Assembly (NCBI GenBank): GCA_944387865.1
Contig: CALXGN010000006.1
Location: 62,001 to 126,000 of the forward strand
Length of the DNA: 64,000 bases
DNA from: Scatomorpha stercorigallinarum
GTDB lineage: Bacteria; Bacillota; Clostridia; Oscillospirales; Oscillospiraceae
Direction of reading: 5' to 3'
Both the position numbers and the translations under genes were made by a program. How positions within the stretch are numbered: position 1 is the first letter of the stretch; every line of letters starts with the position of its first letter. Positions 23,891-32,706 of this stretch are shown here, one piece after another. The notes under the pieces are model-generated. The model made no database searches. It was not told the origin of the DNA and was given only the letters and a program-made list of their open reading frames with translations.

Positions 23891-26800
23891 TTACTCCTCG
23901 TACATCTTCTTCAGCTTGAGCAGGTGCTCATAGCGCGCCTTGGCGTTCTCCTCGCTGGCCTCGAACAGGCGTTCCGCACGGTCGGGGAACTCGCGGGTCA
24001 GGCGGGAGTAGCGGGCCTCGTTCATGAGGAACTCGCGGTAGCCGCCGGCAGGCTCCTTGCTGTCCAGCGTGAAGGGCTTCTCAGCCGCCGGGTCATAGCG
24101 GAAGAGGTTCCAGTAGCCGCAGTCAACGGCACGCTTCATCTCGGCCTGGCAGTTGGTCATGCCGCCCTTGATGCTGTGCATCTCGCAGGGGGCGTAGCCA
24201 ATGATGAGGGACGGGCCGTGATAGGCCTCGGCCTCGGTGATGGCCTTGATGGTCTGGTTCGGGTTGGCGCCCATGGCGACCTGGGCCACGTAGACGTAAC
24301 CATAGGTCATGGCGAGCTCGGCGAGGGCCTTGCTCTTGATCTCCTTGCCGGCCGCGGCAAACTGAGCAACCTGGCCGATGTTGGAGGCCTTGCTGGCCTG
24401 GCCGCCGGTGTTGGAATAGACCTCGGTGTCGAACACGAAGACGTTGACGTCCTCGCCGCTGGCGAGCACATGGTCAAGGCCGCCGTAGCCGATGTCGTAG
24501 GCCCAGCCGTCGCCGCCCATGATCCAGACGGACTTCTTGTTCAGGTAATCCTTCTTGTCAAGGATCTCCTTGGCGAGCTTGCAGGCGTCGCACTCGCAGT
24601 AGGTCTTGCCGGCCTTGGCGAGCTTCTCGCCGAAAGCCTTGATCTCGGCGTTGTCGCTGGCGCAGAGCTCGTCCACGGTGCACAGGCCGTCCTCGAGGGC
24701 GGCGATGTAGGCCTTGGTGGCCTCGCCGTTGGCGTTGCCGTCGTTATAGGTGTCGAGCCACTTCTGGGCGGCTTCCTTGATGGCGGGAGTGCACCAGCTG
24801 AGGGCGATGAGCTCGCGGGTCTTTTCAGCGAGGTCGTCGCGGAGCTTCTTCTGGCCGAGGTAGAGGCCCAGGCCGTGCTCGGCGTTGTCCTCGAACAGGC
24901 TGTTGACCCAGGCGGGGCCCTTGCCTTCCTTGTTCACGGTGTACGGGCTGGTGGCCGCCGGACCGCCCCAGATGGAGGAGCAGCCGGTGGCGTTGGAGAT
25001 TATCATGTGGTCGCCGAAGAGCTGGGTGATCAGGCGGGCGTAGCTGGTCTCGGCGCAGCCGGCGCAGCTGCCGGAGAACTCGAGCATGGGCTGCTTGAAC
25101 TGGCTGCCCTTGACGGTGTTGTCCTGCATGTCCTTCTTCTCGGACACCTTCTCGGTCATATACGTCCAGACATCCTGCTGGTCGAGCTGGCTCTCCATCG
25201 GCACCATGGTCAGGCTCTTGGTCGGGCAGACGTTGGCGCAGACGCCGCAGCCCATGCAGTCCAGCGGGCTGACGGCCAGGGAGAAGCTGTACACGCCCTT
25301 GCCCTTGCCGGCCTTGACGGGGACGACCTTGGCGGCAGCGGGAGCGGCCTTGGCCTCTTCCTCGTTGAGGGCGTAAGCCCTGATGGTGGCGTGCGGGCAG
25401 ACGTAGGCGCACTGGTTGCACTGTACGCACTTCTCGCTGTTCCACTCGGGCACGGAGACGGCCACGCCGCGCTTCTCATAGGCGCTCGCGCCGAGTTCGA
25501 AGGTGCCGTCCGCGTGGGCCTTGAAGGCGCTGACGGGCAGGCTGTCGCCGTCCATCTTGCCGACGGGGTCGAGGATCTCGCTGACCATCTTGACGACCGG
25601 GGCGCGGCCGGTGAGCTCGATGGGCTTGGTCTCGTCAACGGCGGTGAGCCAGCTCTCGGGCACGTCCACCACGGTGTAGGCGCTCGCGCCGAGCTCGATG
25701 GCCTTGTGGTTCATGTCCACGACGTCCTGGCCCTTCTTCAGGTAGGAGTGCGTGGCGGCGTCCTTCATGTACTTGATGGCCTGGTCCTCGGGGATGACGT
25801 TGGCCAGGGAGAAGAAGGCGCTCTGCAGGATGGTGTTGGTGCGCTTGCCCATGCCGATCTTGGCGGCGAGGTCGATCGCGTTGATCATGACGAGCTTTAT
25901 CTTGTTCTTGGCGATATACCTCTTGGCGTCCGCGTCGAGGTGGTGCTCAAGCTCGGCGAAGTCCCACTGGCTGTTCACGAGGAACACGCCGCCGGCCTTC
26001 AGCTTCTGGGCCATCTTGAAGCCCTTGGTGATATAGCTGGGGTTGTGGCAGGCCACGAAGTCGGCCTTGTTTATATAGTACGGGCTCTTGATGGGCTTGT
26101 CGCCGAAGCGCAGGTGGCTGATGGTGACGCCGCCGGTCTTCTTGGAGTCGTACTGGAAGTAGGCCTGGACGTACTTGTTGGTGTGGTCGCCGATGATCTT
26201 GATGGAGTTCTTGTTGGCGCCGACGGTGCCGTCGCCGCCGAGGCCCCAGAACATGCAGGACACAGTGCCCTTGGGGGCGGTGTCCGGAGCGGCGGTCTCG
26301 CGCAGGGACATGCGGGTGACGTCGTCCACGATGCCGACGGTGAACTGGCGCTTCGGGTTGGCCTTGCTGAGCTCCTTGTAGACGGCGAAAACGCTCGCGG
26401 GAGGCGTGTCCTTGCTGGCCAGGCCGTAGCGGCCGCCGATCACGCGGATGTCGTTGCGGCCGGCGTTGGCCAGGCTGGTGACGACGTCCAGATAGAGGGG
26501 CTCGCCCTGGGCGCCCGGCTCCTTGGTGCGGTCGAGCACGGCGATGGACTTACATGTCTCGGGGATGGCGGCCAGCAGCTTGTCCGCGCGCCAGGGGCGG
26601 TACAGGCGGACCTTGATGAGGCCGACCTTCTGGCCGTGGGCGTTCAGGTAGTCGATGACTTCCTCGGTCACGTCGCAGATGGAGCCCATGGCGACGATGA
26701 CGCGGTCGGCGTCCGGCGCGCCGTAGTAGTTGAAGAGCTGGTAGTCGGTGCCGAGCTTGCGGTTGACCTTCTTCATATACTCCTCGACGATGCCGGGGAC

Positions 26801-27514
26801 GGCCTCGTAGTACTTGTTGGAGGCCTCGCGGTTCTGGAAGAAGATGTCGCCGTTCTCGTGGCTGCCGCGCATCTGAGGATGCTCGGGGTTCAGCGCGCGG
26901 GCGCGGAACTCCTCAACAGCCTTCATGTCCACCATGGAGGCGAGATCCTTGTAGTCCCAAACGGCTATCTTCTGGATCTCGTGGCTGGTGCGGAAGCCGT
27001 CGAAGAAGTTCAGGAAGGGGACGCGGCCCTTGATGGCGGCCAGGTGAGCGACGGCGGAGAGGTCCATGACCTCCTGCACGTTGCCCTCGCAGAGCATGGC
27101 AAAGCCGGTCTGGCGGCAGGCCATGACGTCCTGGTGGTCGCCGAAGATGGACAGCGTGTGGCTGGCCAGGGTGCGGGCCGTGACATGGAACACGCCGGGG
27201 AGCAGCTCGCCCGCGATCTTGTACATGTTGGGGATCATGAGCAGCAGGCCCTGGGACGCGGTGTAGGTCGTCGTGAGGGCGCCGGCGTTGAGGGAGCCGT
27301 GAACAGCGCCGGCGGCGCCGGACTCGGCCTGCATCTCCTGCACCTTAATGGTGGTGCCGAAGATATTCTTCAGTCCCGCGGCAGACCACTGGTCCACATA
27401 GTCGGCCATCGGGCTGGACGGCGTGATCGGGTAGATAGCCGCAACTTCCGTAAAGGCATACGAAACGTGAGCGGCGGCCTGGTTGCCGTCCATGGTTTTG
27501 AGTTTTCTCGCCAT
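23891..27514 (-). CDS. nifJ: pyruvate:ferredoxin (flavodoxin) oxidoreductase, single chain
   Basis: A 1,207-residue fused enzyme that converts pyruvate and CoA to acetyl-CoA, CO2 and reduced ferredoxin; the main fermentative pyruvate outlet. Domains run in order: alpha-type domain with Y-P-I-T-P-S-S-P-M near residue 30, CoA/gamma domain around residues 430-630, then the two-cluster ferredoxin domain (C-V-Q-C-N-Q-C-A-Y-V-C-P and C-M-G-C-G-V-C-A-N-V-C-P), a CoA-side cluster (C-A-G-C-A-E-T) and the TPP domain (G-G-D-G-W-A-Y-D, N-T-G-G-Q-A-S-K). Full length, no defects. Monocistronic with its own promoter and terminators. Confidence 0.97.
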   Translation of the reverse strand: MARKLKTMDGNQAAAHVSYAFTEVAAIYPITPSSPMADYVDQWSAAGLKNIFGTTIKVQEMQAESGAAGAVHGSLNAGALTTTYTASQGLLLMIPNMYKIAGELLPGVFHVTARTLASHTLSIFGDHQDVMACRQTGFAMLCEGNVQEVMDLSAVAHLAAIKGRVPFLNFFDGFRTSHEIQKIAVWDYKDLASMVDMKAVEEFRARALNPEHPQMRGSHENGDIFFQNREASNKYYEAVPGIVEEYMKKVNRKLGTDYQLFNYYGAPDADRVIVAMGSICDVTEEVIDYLNAHGQKVGLIKVRLYRPWRADKLLAAIPETCKSIAVLDRTKEPGAQGEPLYLDVVTSLANAGRNDIRVIGGRYGLASKDTPPASVFAVYKELSKANPKRQFTVGIVDDVTRMSLRETAAPDTAPKGTVSCMFWGLGGDGTVGANKNSIKIIGDHTNKYVQAYFQYDSKKTGGVTISHLRFGDKPIKSPYYINKADFVACHNPSYITKGFKMAQKLKAGGVFLVNSQWDFAELEHHLDADAKRYIAKNKIKLVMINAIDLAAKIGMGKRTNTILQSAFFSLANVIPEDQAIKYMKDAATHSYLKKGQDVVDMNHKAIELGASAYTVVDVPESWLTAVDETKPIELTGRAPVVKMVSEILDPVGKMDGDSLPVSAFKAHADGTFELGASAYEKRGVAVSVPEWNSEKCVQCNQCAYVCPHATIRAYALNEEEAKAAPAAAKVVPVKAGKGKGVYSFSLAVSPLDCMGCGVCANVCPTKSLTMVPMESQLDQQDVWTYMTEKVSEKKDMQDNTVKGSQFKQPMLEFSGSCAGCAETSYARLITQLFGDHMIISNATGCSSIWGGPAATSPYTVNKEGKGPAWVNSLFEDNAEHGLGLYLGQKKLRDDLAEKTRELIALSWCTPAIKEAAQKWLDTYNDGNANGEATKAYIAALEDGLCTVDELCASDNAEIKAFGEKLAKAGKTYCECDACKLAKEILDKKDYLNKKSVWIMGGDGWAYDIGYGGLDHVLASGEDVNVFVFDTEVYSNTGGQASKASNIGQVAQFAAAGKEIKSKALAELAMTYGYVYVAQVAMGANPNQTIKAITEAEAYHGPSLIIGYAPCEMHSIKGGMTNCQAEMKRAVDCGYWNLFRYDPAAEKPFTLDSKEPAGGYREFLMNEARYSRLTREFPDRAERLFEASEENAKARYEHLLKLKKMYEE

Positions 27515-27563
27515 ACTTTCATCTCCACAATTTTATTATGAATGAAGGGGCCAAAGCGTTATA

Positions 27564-27592
27564 ATATTATCACTACCTGGCGGGTATGTAAA
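27564..27592 (-). promoter_or_regulatory. promoter of PFOR
   Basis: Minus strand TTTACA (27587-27592), 17-base spacer, TAATAT (27564-27569), about 50 bases before the start codon. Confidence 0.7.
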
Positions 27593-27728
27593 CTACTTTT
27601 TGCTCTAAAAAAGCACAAAATTTTGCGCGAACAGCCAAAATGTTTTTCACTTTGGATTTTTGGGACAAAAAGGGCCGGAGGTGTGCGGAATCCCCACGCC
27701 GCAGCGCGAGGGGGCGGGAAACTGCCCC

Positions 27729-27757
27729 TTGTGCTTTTCGCGCGGATGTATTATAAT
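27729..27757 (+). promoter_or_regulatory. promoter of the YloU/YloV pair
   Basis: TTGTGC (27729-27734), 17-base spacer, TATAAT (27752-27757). It lies divergent to the PFOR promoter across a 300-base gap in which I see nothing else. Confidence 0.65.
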
Positions 27758-27813
27758 TACATACCCACCCTCAATGGCCCTGCGAGGGCCGATGTCCCGA
27801 AAGGAGGAGCATC

Positions 27814-28161
27814 ATGGTGAGGCTTGACAACGAAAAGGGCGCCATCACGATAACGGACGAGGTGTTTGCCAACCTGGCGGGGGACGCCGCCACGAGCTGC
27901 TTTGGCGTCAAGGCCATGGCCGCGCGCGGCAAGGACGGCGTGTTCCAGCTGCGGCGCGAATCCATGTCCCGCGGCGTGGCCGCCCGGCTCGGCGAGGACG
28001 GCAGCGTTTCGCTGGAGCTGCACATCGCAGTGGACCACGGCGTGAACCTGATGGCCCTGTGCAGCAGCATCATGAACGAAGTGAGCTATAAGGTCGCCAT
28101 GGCCACCGGCGTGCCGGTGAAGCGCGTGGACGTATATGTTGACACGATGATCATCGGCTGA
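27814..28161 (+). CDS. Asp23/Gls24 (YloU-like) envelope stress protein
   Basis: 115 residues: an N-terminal D-N-E-K-G-A-I-T-I-T-D-E-V-F strand-helix, central acidic-basic repeat, and the C-terminal V-P-V-K-R-V-D-V-Y-V-D motif of the family. YloU-type members sit before the DAK-domain protein YloV in many Firmicutes, exactly as here (41-base gap). Function is poorly defined; envelope stress and phospholipid metabolism have been linked to it. Confidence 0.92.
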   Translation: MVRLDNEKGAITITDEVFANLAGDAATSCFGVKAMAARGKDGVFQLRRESMSRGVAARLGEDGSVSLELHIAVDHGVNLMALCSSIMNEVSYKVAMATGVPVKRVDVYVDTMIIG

Positions 28162-28202
28162 GCCGGATATCAGAATTACAGGAAGTTCGGAGGTAGGCCC
28201 TC

Positions 28203-29876
28203 TTGAGAGAATTCATTGACGCGGCGCTTTTCGGCGAGATCATCCAGTGCGCCAACGCCGCACTCGTACAGAACAAGCAGCTCATCAACGAGCTGAACGT
28301 CTTCCCGGTCCCGGACGGGGACACGGGCACCAACATGAGCCTGACGATGGGCGCCGCGGCGGCGGAGCTGGGGAAAAAGAGCTTCCCCACGCTCGGCGAG
28401 GCGGCGTCCTGCGCCGCGAACGCAATGCTGCGCGGCGCGCGCGGCAATTCCGGCGTCATCCTCTCGCTGCTATTCCGCGGGCTGGCGAAAAAGCTCAAGG
28501 GCTGCGAGCGGGCGGAGGCCAAGCTCTTCGCCGAGGCCATGAGCGCCGGCGTGGACGCGGCCTATAAGGCCGTGATGAAGCCGGCGGAGGGGACGATACT
28601 CACCGTCTCGCGCGTTTCCACCAGCGCGGCGCTGGAGTTCGCCGAGCACGGCAGCGACCTGGAGCTGCTGATGAGCTGCGCCTGCGAGTCCGCGGCCGAG
28701 GCCCTGGCGGACACGATAAACCTCAACCCCGTGCTCAAGCGCGCGGGCGTGGTGGACGCGGGCGGCAAGGGCTACCTTTTCATCCTTGAGGCCACGCTGG
28801 CCGTCCTCCGCGGGGAGGGCTACACCATCGAGGAAGCGGGAGATGAGGGCCCCGGTCAGGGCGCGGAGGCGCGCGAGCGGGCCGACTTTTCCGACTTTTC
28901 CACCGGCGAGATCGCCTTTGCCTACTGCACGGAGTTCATCGTCGGCCGCGAGAACAGCAAGGACCCCGCGCAGCTGCGCGGGTACCTGGAGTCGCTGGGC
29001 GACTGCGTGGTGGTCGTCGATGACGACGAGATCATCAAGGTACACGTGCACACGAACGTCCCCGGCAACGTGCTCACCGAGGCGCTGACCTACGGGCCGC
29101 TGCTGAAGGTGAAGATCGAGAACATGCGCGAGCAGCACAGCGAGATGGCCGGCGGCGGGGCCGCCAAGGCTGCGCCGGCGCCGGAAAAGGCGCCGGAGAT
29201 AGAGTTCGCGGAGCCGGAGAAGCCCTTCGGCGCGGTGGCCGTCTGCGCGGGCGCGGGCATGGCCGAGCTCTTCCGCGAGCTGGGAGCGGACAACATCGTC
29301 ACCGGCGGGCAGACCATGAACCCCTCCACGGAGGACATCCTGCGCGCCGTTGACCGCACGCCGGCGGAGACGGTGTTCGTACTGCCCAACAACAAGAACA
29401 TAATCATGGCCGCCGAGCAGTGCGCGCCGATGACGAAGAAAAACGTCGTCGTCGTGCCCACCAAGACGGTGCCGCAGGGCATCACGGCCCTGCTCTCGCT
29501 GGACGAGGGCTCCACGGCGGAGGACATAGCGGCGGACATGAAGGAGGCCATCGGCGGCGTGCACACGGCGCTCGTGACCTACGCGGCGCGCGACAGCGAG
29601 TTCGACGGGCACCAGATACACGCGGGCGAGTACCTCGCGCTGCTGGACGGCGCGCTCATCGGCAGCTACACCGGGCTCGACGAGCTGGTGGACGAGCTGG
29701 CCACGGCGGCGGACGCCCTGGACCCGGCCGTCATCAGCGTCTATTACGGCGAGGACGTGAGCGGCGAGGAGGCCGAGGCCACCGCCGGCGCGCTCGGCGG
29801 GCGCTTCCCGGACGCGGAGCTGACAGTCGTGAACGGCGGGCAGCCGGTATACTACTACATGATCTCGATAGAGTGA
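28203..29876 (+). CDS. YloV/FakA-like DAK2-domain fatty-acid kinase
   Basis: 557 residues. The N-terminal DAK2 nucleotide-binding domain shows N-V-F-P-V-P-D-G-D-T-G-T-N-M and R-G-A-R-G-N-S-G-V-I-L-S. A DegV/EDD-type C-terminal domain begins near residue 330, with N-P-S-T-E-D-I-L and V-L-P-N-N-K-N-I. FakA phosphorylates fatty acids presented by a FakB/DegV partner for phospholipid synthesis. TTG start with GGAGG upstream. Followed by a strong terminator. Confidence 0.93.
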   Translation: MREFIDAALFGEIIQCANAALVQNKQLINELNVFPVPDGDTGTNMSLTMGAAAAELGKKSFPTLGEAASCAANAMLRGARGNSGVILSLLFRGLAKKLKGCERAEAKLFAEAMSAGVDAAYKAVMKPAEGTILTVSRVSTSAALEFAEHGSDLELLMSCACESAAEALADTINLNPVLKRAGVVDAGGKGYLFILEATLAVLRGEGYTIEEAGDEGPGQGAEARERADFSDFSTGEIAFAYCTEFIVGRENSKDPAQLRGYLESLGDCVVVVDDDEIIKVHVHTNVPGNVLTEALTYGPLLKVKIENMREQHSEMAGGGAAKAAPAPEKAPEIEFAEPEKPFGAVAVCAGAGMAELFRELGADNIVTGGQTMNPSTEDILRAVDRTPAETVFVLPNNKNIIMAAEQCAPMTKKNVVVVPTKTVPQGITALLSLDEGSTAEDIAADMKEAIGGVHTALVTYAARDSEFDGHQIHAGEYLALLDGALIGSYTGLDELVDELATAADALDPAVISVYYGEDVSGEEAEATAGALGGRFPDAELTVVNGGQPVYYYMISIE

Positions 29877-29877
29877 C

Positions 29878-29905
29878 GAAAAAGGGCCCGGAAGGGCCCT
29901 TTTTC
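29878..29905 (+). terminator. rho-independent terminator
   Basis: GAAAAAGGGCCC, loop GGAA, GGGCCCTTTTTC, overlapping the end of the yloV-like stop by a few bases. Confidence 0.92.
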
Positions 29906-29928
29906 GCACTGTGAAAGGTGGAAAGCGC

Positions 29929-30327
29929 GTGGACATATACGCCTATTGGGACGCGGTCCTCGGCCAGCGGGAGGACGATATGAGGCGGTTTTTCCGCGAA
30001 GGCGCCGTGGTGAACTGGCCGAATACGAACGAGAGCTTCACTGTGGAGGAGTTCATCCGCGCAAACTGCGAATACCCCGGCAACTGGGCCGGGGAGATAG
30101 AGCGCGTGGAACGCCTCGGGGAGCTTATAATAACGGCGGTGCGCGTTTTCCCGCGCGGGGGAGGCGCGTCCTTCCACTCCGTGTCCTTCATCCGGCTGGA
30201 CGGGGACATGATAAGCTCCGTGGACGAGTACTGGGGCGACGACGGCCAGCCACCCGAGTGGAGGAGGGCGCTGAGCCTCGGCCGGGAGCTTGTGCCGGCC
30301 GGGGAGAACCCGGAGCGCGGGGGCTGA
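29929..30327 (+). CDS. SnoaL-like/NTF2-fold protein
   Basis: 132 residues with a cone-fold (SnoaL/NTF2) pattern: an N-terminal helix D-I-Y-A-Y-W-D-A-V-L-G-Q-R, F-F-R-E-G-A-V-V-N-W-P, central helix T-V-E-E-F-I-R-A-N-C and closing strands S-F-H-S-V-S-F-I-R-L-D-G and I-S-S-V-D-E-Y-W-G-D. Function cannot be assigned within this broad superfamily. GTG 29929 is chosen because AAAGGTGG lies 7 bases upstream; an upstream GTG at 29911 has no binding site. Confidence 0.8.
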   Translation: MDIYAYWDAVLGQREDDMRRFFREGAVVNWPNTNESFTVEEFIRANCEYPGNWAGEIERVERLGELIITAVRVFPRGGGASFHSVSFIRLDGDMISSVDEYWGDDGQPPEWRRALSLGRELVPAGENPERGG

Positions 30328-30433
30328 AACGACGGCGCACGGCCGCGCGAAAGGTTTACATAATATAAAACCACGCGGCGTCCATGAGCGCCGGAGGGGG
30401 CGTCCCTCGCTCCGGACGGCGCGGCGCAAGGCA

Positions 30434-30458
30434 AAACCCCCGGGAATTCCGGGGGTTT
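30434..30458 (-). terminator. terminator of the flavodoxin-like gene
   Basis: AAACCCCCGG and CCGGGGGTTT around GAATT, with TTTT on the minus strand. The 135 bases to the SnoaL-like gene contain no other feature I recognise. Confidence 0.85.
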
Positions 30459-30463
30459 GCGCG

Positions 30464-30958
30464 TTATCTCAGATAGGCCAGCACCTCGGCGAGAGCGGCG
30501 TCGCTCACGGCGCTGCCGCCGGTCTGCGTCATCTGATAGGCGGCCTGCTCGGCCTCGCTGAGCTCGCCGCGCAGCTCCAGCCGGCCGGCGATCTCCTTGC
30601 ACTTGAACTTCATGATGAGCTTCATCGGGCCGTGCAGCTTGTTTATGTCGAACCCGCCCTGCAGGTAAAAGACGGGCACGGCGGAGGGCACGTGCATTTT
30701 GACGCGCAGGCCGTCCGCAAGCTCCGCGGTTGGGGGGCTCATGCCCACGCCGCAGACGGCGCGCAGGCAGTAATTTTTGGCGGCCTTTTTGTAGCCGACG
30801 ATGTTGCCGGCGAAGAGCCAGCCGAGGAACACGGCCTCCTTGTGCAGATGGCACTTGGGGACTTTTTCCAGCGGGTAGGCGGGCACGTCGAGCCGCCGGG
30901 CGAGCATTTTCGCGTACTGCTCCGTGTAGCCGGTGTTGGACTGATATATGACTATCAT
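30464..30958 (-). CDS. flavodoxin-domain protein
   Basis: 164 residues. The FMN phosphate loop I-V-I-Y-Q-S-N-T-G-Y-T-E-Q-Y (family pattern (S/T)xTGxT) is at the N terminus, followed by F-L-G-W-L-F-A-G-N-I-V-G. It looks like the IssA/protoporphyrinogen-oxidase-like flavodoxin group rather than a soluble electron-carrier flavodoxin: the C-terminal half (K-L-I-M-K-F-K-C-K-E) is basic. ATG 30958 follows AAAGGAG; longer in-frame starts lack a binding site. Confidence 0.82.
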   Translation of the reverse strand: MIVIYQSNTGYTEQYAKMLARRLDVPAYPLEKVPKCHLHKEAVFLGWLFAGNIVGYKKAAKNYCLRAVCGVGMSPPTAELADGLRVKMHVPSAVPVFYLQGGFDINKLHGPMKLIMKFKCKEIAGRLELRGELSEAEQAAYQMTQTGGSAVSDAALAEVLAYLR

Positions 30959-31020
30959 GTTTGGCGCTCCTTTCACGTATTGGGTATAATTTACGTTCAT
31001 CTGGCAACAGTATATATAAA

Positions 31021-31052
31021 TACCGGGCAAAATGCAAGCACTTTGCCCGGTA
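31021..31052 (-). terminator. terminator after the S4-domain gene
   Basis: TACCGGGCAAA and TTTGCCCGGTA arms with a 10-base loop; T-rich tail on the minus strand. Confidence 0.8.
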
Positions 31053-31079
31053 ATTTACACATCTGCCTGCGGCTGACGG

Positions 31080-31319
31080 TCACAGCTCGCGGTACATGGC
31101 GGGGGCGTCGCTCTTCGTGGCGTGCTCGTCAACGGAGACGACCTCCACGCGCACGCGCCGCTCGCCGAAGGCGAGCTCGATGAGGTCGCCCGGCTTCACG
31201 TCCTGCGAGGCTTTGGCCACCTTGCCGTTGACGCTGACGCGGCCGCCGTCGCAGGCCTCGTTGGCGACGGTGCGCCGCTTGATGAGGCGCGAGACCTTGA
31301 GATATTTATCGAGACGCAT
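31080..31319 (-). CDS. rqcP: S4-domain ribosome quality control factor RqcP (YabO-like)
   Basis: A 79-residue S4 RNA-binding protein: M-R-L-D-K-Y-L-K-V-S-R-L-I-K-R-R-T-V-A-N, then the G-R-V-S-V-N-G-K hairpin and V-K-P-G-D-L-I-E-L-A-F. This is the size and sequence of RqcP, which with RqcH binds stalled 50S subunits and adds Ala tails; HslR-type heat-shock S4 proteins are longer. It follows the kinase-like gene after 9 bases on the same strand. Confidence 0.9.
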   Translation of the reverse strand: MRLDKYLKVSRLIKRRTVANEACDGGRVSVNGKVAKASQDVKPGDLIELAFGERRVRVEVVSVDEHATKSDAPAMYREL

Positions 31320-31328
31320 GTCGTCCTC

Positions 31329-32411
31329 CTATTCGCCGCTGAGGCGGCTGTCGTAATCGCTGCTGCGCAGCCAGGTGGAGAGCTGGGTGAGCACCATGTC
31401 CATGCCGCCGCTGCGGTAGGGCGCGCCGCCGCCGGAGAGGCGGGTGCTGCCTCCGCGCCCGCTGCGCACGCCGAGCGGCAGCGTCACGCGGGCGGAGGTG
31501 CCGCGGCCGGGGCGGCTCTCCAGTACGAGCGCGCCGCCGTGCAGCTCCGCGATGGAGCGCGCGAGCGGCAGGCCCAGCCCGGGCGGGGCGGAGAGGCTGC
31601 CCTCGCCGTCTTCGATGTCCGCGAAGCGGCCGGGGGCGATGCCGCAGCCGTCGTCGTCCACGGAGATGACGGCCCATTCGCCGCGGCGCGCAAGGGAGAG
31701 CCGCACATGGCCGCCGTCCGGAAGGCTCAGCAGGGAGTTGGAGAGCAGATTCAGCAGCATCTGCTCGACGAGCGTGCGGTCGGCGCTCATATAGAGCGGC
31801 TCCGGACGGCTCTCGTACTCCACGGTGACGCCGCGCCCGCGGGCGAAAAAGTCCACCGTCCACGCCAGCTCGCGGACGAGCTCGGACATGTCCAGCTCCT
31901 GCGGCGCGAAGGCCGCGCTGCCGCTGCAGACGGCCTCCAGCGTGACGGCGTTGACCACTGTCCGCGCCATGCGGAAATAGCCGTGGCTGAGCGAAGCCGC
32001 GCCGAGCGCGAGCTCGCCGTCGCCGCCGCGCCCGGCGGAAAGGGCGCAGATGCGGTCCACTGCCAGGCGCAGGTCTGCGAGGGAGGCGCGCAGGGCGTGC
32101 TCCAGCCCCGCGCGGCGGGACATTTCCGTCCTCGGGCGGGAGAAGCTCAGGCGGCAGAGCGTGGCGCCACCCAGCCGGCTGAAGCGCGCGGCCACGCGCC
32201 GCCCGCCCAGGTCGAGGGAGGCGCAGTAGCTGCCCGCCTCTCGTCCCAGCACCAGCGCGGGCAGTACGGAGAGCGCGCTGCGGCCCTCCACCGGCCCCAG
32301 CTTTTCCCGCGCAGGCCCGTTCGCTATGATGATGCGCCCGCCGGCGATACCGAGCGCAGGCTCGGCCGCGCCGTTCACCAGTTCGTACAGGCTCTGTTCA
32401 ATGTCGTTCAT
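31329..32411 (-). CDS. histidine-kinase-like protein without membrane segments
   Basis: 360 residues. The N-terminal 110 residues look like a PAS-type sensor (G-I-A-G-G-R-I-I-I-A-N-G-P-A-R), then a degenerate HisKA region (L-E-H-A-L-R-A-S-L-A-D-L-R) retaining the His, and a good ATPase domain: N box L-L-N-L-L-S-N-S-L, G1 D-D-D-G-C-G-I, G2 P-G-L-G-L-P-L-A-R-S. There is no signal or transmembrane helix and no adjacent response regulator, so it is an orphan cytoplasmic kinase. ATG 32411 has AAGGAG upstream; an ATG at 32456 does not. Confidence 0.85.
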   Translation of the reverse strand: MNDIEQSLYELVNGAAEPALGIAGGRIIIANGPAREKLGPVEGRSALSVLPALVLGREAGSYCASLDLGGRRVAARFSRLGGATLCRLSFSRPRTEMSRRAGLEHALRASLADLRLAVDRICALSAGRGGDGELALGAASLSHGYFRMARTVVNAVTLEAVCSGSAAFAPQELDMSELVRELAWTVDFFARGRGVTVEYESRPEPLYMSADRTLVEQMLLNLLSNSLLSLPDGGHVRLSLARRGEWAVISVDDDGCGIAPGRFADIEDGEGSLSAPPGLGLPLARSIAELHGGALVLESRPGRGTSARVTLPLGVRSGRGGSTRLSGGGAPYRSGGMDMVLTQLSTWLRSSDYDSRLSGE

Positions 32412-32627
32412 TTGGGCTCCTTGGCTGCCCGCCGCCGGATGGTGCGCGGCAGGCAATAATAATTCATTTTATCAAAAACCGCGCCGGAACTCAAGTATTT
32501 TGTCAGATATCGTCGCATTCCGCGCCGGCGCGCGCTCCGCGCATATATGATATGCCGAACAAACCAAGGCTGCCGATGCAATTTATGGGGGAATGTATCA
32601 AACGTTTAGAATATTGCAAATATGGTA

Positions 32628-32656
32628 TTGCTATTTTCGGAAGAATGTTATAGAAT
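32628..32656 (+). promoter_or_regulatory. promoter of gap
   Basis: TTGCTA (32628-32633), 17-base spacer, TAGAAT (32651-32656). The surrounding 295-base gap turns AT-rich only here; its other part (32412-32560) shows a CGCGCCGG-type inverted repeat but no gene. Confidence 0.7.
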
Positions 32657-32706
32657 ACTCAAGGCGATAAAAATAACAACACATTTTAGATATGGAGGAA
32701 TTAAAA

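Noticed and set aside
23729..27541. A 1,270-codon open frame on the plus strand opposite PFOR
   Set aside because: It is the mirror of the PFOR codons in a GC-rich gene; the minus-strand protein has all motifs, promoter and terminator, and the plus frame has only V/L/G/A-rich filler.
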